In this document: piece by piece, positions 6,151 to 8,723 of the stretch
How the letters are laid out: the number at the start of each line of letters is the position of its first letter
Numbering within the stretch: position 1 is the stretch's first letter
Assembly: GCA_030040395.1 (NCBI GenBank)
Contig: JASHTU010000594.1
Coordinates: 1 to 8,723 of the forward strand
Direction: 5' to 3'
From: Acidobacteriaceae bacterium
Lineage (GTDB): Bacteria; Acidobacteriota; Terriglobia; Terriglobales; Acidobacteriaceae
Length of the DNA: 8,723 nt
Notes under the pieces: model-generated
Seen by the model: only the letters and a program-made list of their open reading frames with translations
Databases searched by the model: none
What the model was told of the DNA's origin: nothing
Made by a program: the position numbers and the translations under genes

Positions 6151-6263
6151 CGGCGGTTTAGGAAATCCTGTGGGGTTGCCAGAATCGTGCAGGGCCGCCG
6201 CTCCTTGAGGTCGCGTCGGCTCGGATTCTCCGGATTCTCTCTACGACATTTCCTAAACCGCTT
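6151..6263. repeat. 113-bp palindromic intergenic element
   Basis: GCGGTTTAGGAAAT at 6153-6166 is repeated as its exact reverse complement at 6248-6261. A TA stands two bases outside each arm (6149-6150 and 6264-6265). Inside, AGAATC (6181-6186) can pair with either of two tandem GATTCT copies (6224-6229, 6233-6238; the repeat unit CGGATTCTC occurs twice), and the centre has a GC-rich stem CCGCCGC/GCGTCGG around CTCCTTGAG. It starts 13 nt after the transporter stop and lies between convergent genes. It may be a small mobile palindromic element or a two-way transcription stop. It shares no sequence with the element at 341-609. Confidence 0.6.
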
Positions 6264-6285
6264 TAGCTCCCAGCCACTAGCTTTG

Positions 6286-6346
6286 GCAAAGGCGCTCCGG
6301 CTTGAGCCGTCGTAATCGCGGGTCGGTCAAGCCGGCGGCTCTTTGC
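6286..6346 (-). terminator. long hairpin across the glycosyltransferase stop codon
   Basis: Arms 6286-6305 and 6327-6346 pair over GCAAAG/CTTTGC and CCGGCTTGA/TCAAGCCGG with a 5x5 internal loop. The stop codon (6329-6327, minus strand) lies in the inner stem, and the last six or so codons in the upstream arm. No T-run follows on either strand. It could block 3' exonucleases or slow polymerase at the end of this gene. Confidence 0.4.
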
Positions 6347-7106
6347 GCCGACCAAGTTGCCACGCCTTAACGAACTTCCAGTGGATGTATGCGGAGTGGT
6401 TGAGGTGCTGGATGAGGCCTGCGCGGCCATCTAGAAATCCAAGGCGGAGGATGTAGTTGTAGATGAAGGTCGCGGCGGGGTTCAGGAGCGCATTCCAAAG
6501 GAAAGCGGGCAGCGAGCGCGGGGCCCGGCCCGACGCGGCCAGCATCTCCGCGCTCATCGTGCTATAGCGGTTCATGTGCTCGATGTACTCGTCGAGCGTG
6601 GCGTAGCAGTGGTGGATCAGGTGGCCCTGGAGCTGCCCCACCGGGCCGCTGGCCTTCATGGTTTCGTGCACCGGCCGTTCCTCGAACCGCGCCGCGCCGC
6701 GGCGGAACAATCGCAGCTTGGGATCGGGCCAGTAGCCGCCATGCCTGAGCGGCGCCCCAAGAAAATGGTTGAGCCGCGGAATGCGGTAGGCCGCGCAGGG
6801 CGGGTCGCCTTCGAGCAGCGCCTGGATTTCGCGCGCCAGTTGCGGGCTGACCTCCTCATCGGCGTCAAGCGATAGAATCCATTCGCCCGCAGCGTGGTCG
6901 ATGGCCGAATTCTTCTGGGCGCCGAAGCCTTTCCACGGCTCCGTAAAGACGCGGGCGCCGGCGGCGCGGGCGATCCTAAGTGTCCCGTCCGTCGAACCCG
7001 AATCGACGACCACAAGCTCGCCCATCCCCGGCACGCTGGCGAGGGTGCGCGGCAGGTTGGCCGCTTCGTTCAGCGTGATCAGCGCCACGGAAAGGGTCTT
7101 GGGCAT
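6327..7106 (-). CDS. family 2 glycosyltransferase, WaaE/KdtX-like
   Basis: 259 aa. GT-A fold: TLNEAANL (11-18) at the first nucleotide-binding strand, VVVDSGSTDGT (32-42), and the metal-binding DAD at 81-83 in WILSLDADEEV. The following GGYWPDPKLRLFRRG...RPVHE block (about 123-148) is typical of the lipopolysaccharide core beta-1,4-glucosyltransferase (WaaE/KdtX) group, and the length fits. It should transfer a sugar from a nucleotide donor to a lipid A-core or other envelope glycan at the cytoplasmic face. The start is the ATG at 7106; the frame extends to 7196 but those 30 residues are Pro/Arg-rich and overlap the promoter of the neighbouring operon. No strong ribosome binding site precedes 7106. 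The acceptor is not predictable; no other glycan genes are adjacent. Confidence 0.88.
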   Translation of the reverse strand: MPKTLSVALITLNEAANLPRTLASVPGMGELVVVDSGSTDGTLRIARAAGARVFTEPWKGFGAQKNSAIDHAAGEWILSLDADEEVSPQLAREIQALLEGDPPCAAYRIPRLNHFLGAPLRHGGYWPDPKLRLFRRGAARFEERPVHETMKASGPVGQLQGHLIHHCYATLDEYIEHMNRYSTMSAEMLAASGRAPRSLPAFLWNALLNPAATFIYNYILRLGFLDGRAGLIQHLNHSAYIHWKFVKAWQLGRRKEPPA

Positions 7107-7172
7107 CGAGCCAAGGATAAACCGCGGCCGAGGAGGCTTGGTTCGAGGCGTCGGGGATGGACGAGCGGGAGA

Positions 7173-7201
7173 TTGACACATATTATGTGCGCACATATAC
7201 T
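7173..7201 (+). promoter_or_regulatory. near-consensus sigma-70 promoter of the toxin-antitoxin operon
   Basis: TTGACA at 7173-7178, a 17-nt spacer, then TATACT at 7196-7201. The expected transcription start, about 7 nt after the -10, falls at or next to the GTG start codon at 7208. This is the clearest promoter in the window. Confidence 0.8.
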
Positions 7202-7205
7202 GTGT
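7176..7205. promoter_or_regulatory. palindromic operator over the toxin-antitoxin promoter
   Basis: A 30-bp dyad centred at 7190/7191: perfect core ATGTGCGCACAT (7185-7196), outer arms ACACA and TGTGT (7176-7180, 7201-7205), 12 of 15 positions paired. It can also be read as two 13-bp sites in a row, CACATATTATGTG (7177-7189, perfect) and CACATATACTGTG (7192-7204, imperfect). It covers the spacer, the -10 and part of the -35, as expected for autorepression by a ribbon-helix-helix antitoxin or antitoxin-toxin complex. Confidence 0.7.
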
Positions 7206-7207
7206 AA

Positions 7208-7450
7208 GTGAACATTACGCTCTCCATCGACGAACAGACCCTCAAGCGCGCCCGCGAAAAGCTTCGAGCCACGGGCAAGAGCGTTAATCAGGAGATTCGG
7301 GAGCACCTTCAGCACATTGCCGGAGACGAGGACCTGGAAAAGGCGATTGAGTTTTTCGTCAAGACCTCCGGCCAAGGCAAACCCGAAGCAGGCTGGAAAT
7401 GGAATCGCGACGAGCTGTATGAGGAGCGGTTGAAGTGGCCTCGCAAATGA
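7208..7450 (+). CDS. vapB: ribbon-helix-helix antitoxin (VapB-like) of a PIN toxin-antitoxin pair
   Basis: 80 aa, GTG start. The N-terminus fits a ribbon-helix-helix DNA-binding fold: a beta strand NITLSI (2-7), helix A about 9-18, and helix B about 24-37 after GKSVNQE. The C-terminal half (about 45-80), with GWKWNRDELYEER, should wrap the toxin and block its active site. It overlaps the toxin gene by 4 nt (ATGA), so the two are co-translated. There is no Shine-Dalgarno sequence before the GTG, and the promoter position implies a message starting at the start codon. The antitoxin likely represses its own promoter. The family assignment rests on the fold pattern and on the PIN partner; which VapB subtype is not clear. 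Confidence 0.85.
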   Translation: MNITLSIDEQTLKRAREKLRATGKSVNQEIREHLQHIAGDEDLEKAIEFFVKTSGQGKPEAGWKWNRDELYEERLKWPRK

Positions 7451-7875
7451 GCCTGAGGGGCAGCCGACCGCGCGCCTTCATTGACACCAACATCCTTTTC
7501 TATACCGATGACCCCCGGAATCCGGCGAAGCAAGCAGCGGCAGTCGAACTCATCAAAGTTCACCAGCGTGGACGGACCGGAGTGGTGTCACTTCAGGTGC
7601 TTCAAGAGTACTTCTCCTCTATTACAGACAAACTGAAACTGGCCGCGGAATTGGCCAAGCGGCGCGTCGAATTCTTCGCCCTTCTACACGTCGTCGAACC
7701 GCGAGTCGACGACCTTCTCGCCGCAATCGATATCCACCGGCTGCACAGGCTGTCATTTTGGGACGCGCTGATTATTCGGTCCGCCAAGATGGCAGGCTGC
7801 AGCGTACTCCTGACCGAAGACCTGCAGCATGGCCAGGTGATCGACGGCGTACGCGTTGTCAATCCGTTTCTTTAG
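7447..7875 (+). CDS. vapC: PIN domain ribonuclease toxin (VapC-like)
   Basis: 142 aa, the usual size of VapC toxins. The acidic metal-binding residues of a PIN nuclease are in place: Asp13 (AFIDTNILFY), Glu54 (QVLQEYF), Asp106 (SFWDALII) and Asp125 (LLTEDLQHGQ). VapC enzymes cut RNA, often tRNA or rRNA, and halt translation when free of antitoxin; the target here is unknown. I start at the ATG at 7447, which overlaps the antitoxin stop, although an in-frame GTG lies at 7435. The active site looks intact, so the pair is probably functional. The stop is 168 nt upstream of prfA. Confidence 0.92.
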   Translation: MSLRGSRPRAFIDTNILFYTDDPRNPAKQAAAVELIKVHQRGRTGVVSLQVLQEYFSSITDKLKLAAELAKRRVEFFALLHVVEPRVDDLLAAIDIHRLHRLSFWDALIIRSAKMAGCSVLLTEDLQHGQVIDGVRVVNPFL

Positions 7876-7891
7876 ATTCATGCTTTCGCGC

Positions 7892-7897
7892 TAAAAT
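7892..7897 (+). promoter_or_regulatory. possible -10 of prfA
   Basis: TAAAAT in an A-rich patch 17 nt after the toxin stop codon and 146 nt before the prfA ATG. No good -35 is seen at 16-18 nt upstream. It is the best promoter candidate in the 7876-8043 gap, which otherwise shows nothing I recognise. Confidence 0.25.
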
Positions 7898-8043
7898 AGA
7901 GAAGAAGTGGCCCTCCACCAGCCCATTTCGGCCCTCCTCTAGCGGCGCCCGCCGCAGACCAGCCTCGTCCGCTCATTCGGAATCTCTCAGAATCAAAAGC
8001 AAGCATGCCGGCGCGTATCGTTCACCGCGCAAACGAGGAACAT

Positions 8044-8723
8044 ATGATCGACCGTCTGGAACAAATGGAGCAACGCTACAACGAGCTCGAAGCGCAGTTC
8101 GCGCTGCCCGAGGTCATCAACGACCACGAAAAATACCAGAAGACCGCGAAAGCTCTGCGCGAGATCCAAGCGCCGGTGGAAAAATACCGCGAGCTCAAAC
8201 AGGTGCGGCAGGGAATCGCCGATTCGCGCCAGATGCTTACCGAGCGCGACGCCGAGCTGCGCGCTATGGCCGAAGAAGAAGTCGCTGCGCTGACGCCGCG
8301 CGCCGACGCGCTGGAAGAAGAGCTGAAAGTCCTGCTGCTACCCAAGGACCGCAACGACGAAAAGAACGTGATCCTGGAAATCCGCGCCGGCACGGGCGGC
8401 GACGAGGCATCGCTCTTCGCCGCCGAGGTTTTCCGCATGTACACGCGCTTCGCCGAGCAGAAGCGCTGGAAAGTGGAAGTGCTTTCGCTGTCGGAGTCGG
8501 GCGTGGGCGGCTACAAGGAAGTTATCGCCATCATTGAGGGTGAGCGCGTCTACTCGCAGCTCAAGTGGGAGAGCGGCGTCCACCGCGTGCAGCGCGTGCC
8601 GGAGACGGAGCAGCAGGGGCGTGTGCACACCTCGGCGGTTACCGTGGCGGTGCTGCCCGAAGCCGAGGAAGTGGACATCAAGATCGAGCCCAAGGATCTG
8701 CGCATCGACACCTTCTGCTCCTC
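8044..8723 (+). CDS. prfA: peptide chain release factor 1 (3' partial)
   Basis: 226 complete codons are seen; a full RF1 has about 355-360, so the C-terminal third is outside the window. RF1 reads UAA and UAG stop codons in the ribosomal A site and triggers peptide release. Seen here: the N-terminal helical domain (about 1-100), the core entry [17 protein letters not shown] (110-126), and the stop-codon reading motif PxT as Pro186-Glu187-Thr188 in [21 protein letters not shown]2 would have SPF at that place, so this is RF1. The GGQ loop should follow just past the window end, after RIDTFCS. Start: ATG at 8044 preceded by GAGGA at 8035-8039; an in-frame ATG at 8005 would add 13 residues and is less likely. 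The usual neighbours rpmE and prmC are not seen upstream. Confidence 0.97.
   Translation, partial: MIDRLEQMEQRYNELEAQFALPEVINDHEKYQKTAKALREIQAPVEKYRELKQVRQGIADSRQMLTERDAELRAMAEEEVAALTPRADALEEELKVLLLPKDRNDEKNVILEIRAGTGGDEASLFAAEVFRMYTRFAEQKRWKVEVLSLSESGVGGYKEVIAIIEGERVYSQLKWESGVHRVQRVPETEQQGRVHTSAVTVAVLPEAEEVDIKIEPKDLRIDTFCS

Noticed and set aside
7107..7196. 30-codon N-terminal extension of the glycosyltransferase
   Set aside because: It overlaps the toxin-antitoxin promoter and operator and precedes the normal GT-A N-terminus with a Pro/Arg-rich stretch.

Overview
The window is about 60% G+C bacterial chromosome with closely packed genes. It resembles an acidobacterial genome (Acidobacteriota, Koribacter/Terriglobia-like). 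That guess is inference: it rests on the release factor 1 sequence ending in a FCSS... stretch, on the subtype of FucP-like sugar transporter, and on the Ig-like secreted protein. No rRNA marker is present. I see no tRNA, rRNA or CRISPR array.

Layout. 1-337: the 3' end of an unrecognised protein (+). 341-609: a gene-free block that is a 265-bp element with 30-bp near-perfect terminal inverted repeats, TA on each side, and internal inverted repeats nesting into a three-way junction; this is the most unusual object in the window. 633-2506 (-): a two-gene operon with a 1-nt overlap (TAATG), encoding a membrane-anchored ferritin fused to a VIT1/CCC1 iron transporter domain (MbfA-like) and then a rhomboid serine protease. 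2507-3008: intergenic, with a doubtful small membrane ORF and an AT-rich promoter region. 3009-4289 (+): a secreted protein with one Ig-like (He_PIG type) domain. 4290-4884: mostly empty, with a hairpin, an 11-bp direct repeat and a doubtful 62-aa ORF. 4885-6138 (+): a sugar MFS transporter of the FucP/GluP type. 6151-6263: a second, unrelated palindromic element. 6327-7106 (-): a family 2 glycosyltransferase of the WaaE/KdtX type, with a long hairpin across its stop codon. 7173-7875 (+): a VapBC-type toxin-antitoxin operon with a near-consensus promoter and overlapping palindromic operator, whose antitoxin message looks leaderless. 8044-8723 (+): the first 226 codons of prfA, cut by the window end.

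The genes do not form one pathway. The ferritin-VIT and rhomboid genes are probably co-translated and concern membrane iron handling plus membrane proteolysis. The VapBC pair is a self-contained autoregulated module. The sugar transporter, glycosyltransferase and prfA look like separate housekeeping or envelope units. The two palindromic elements sit in the gaps between convergent genes (337/633 and 6138/6327), a position that tolerates insertion and could also end transcription.
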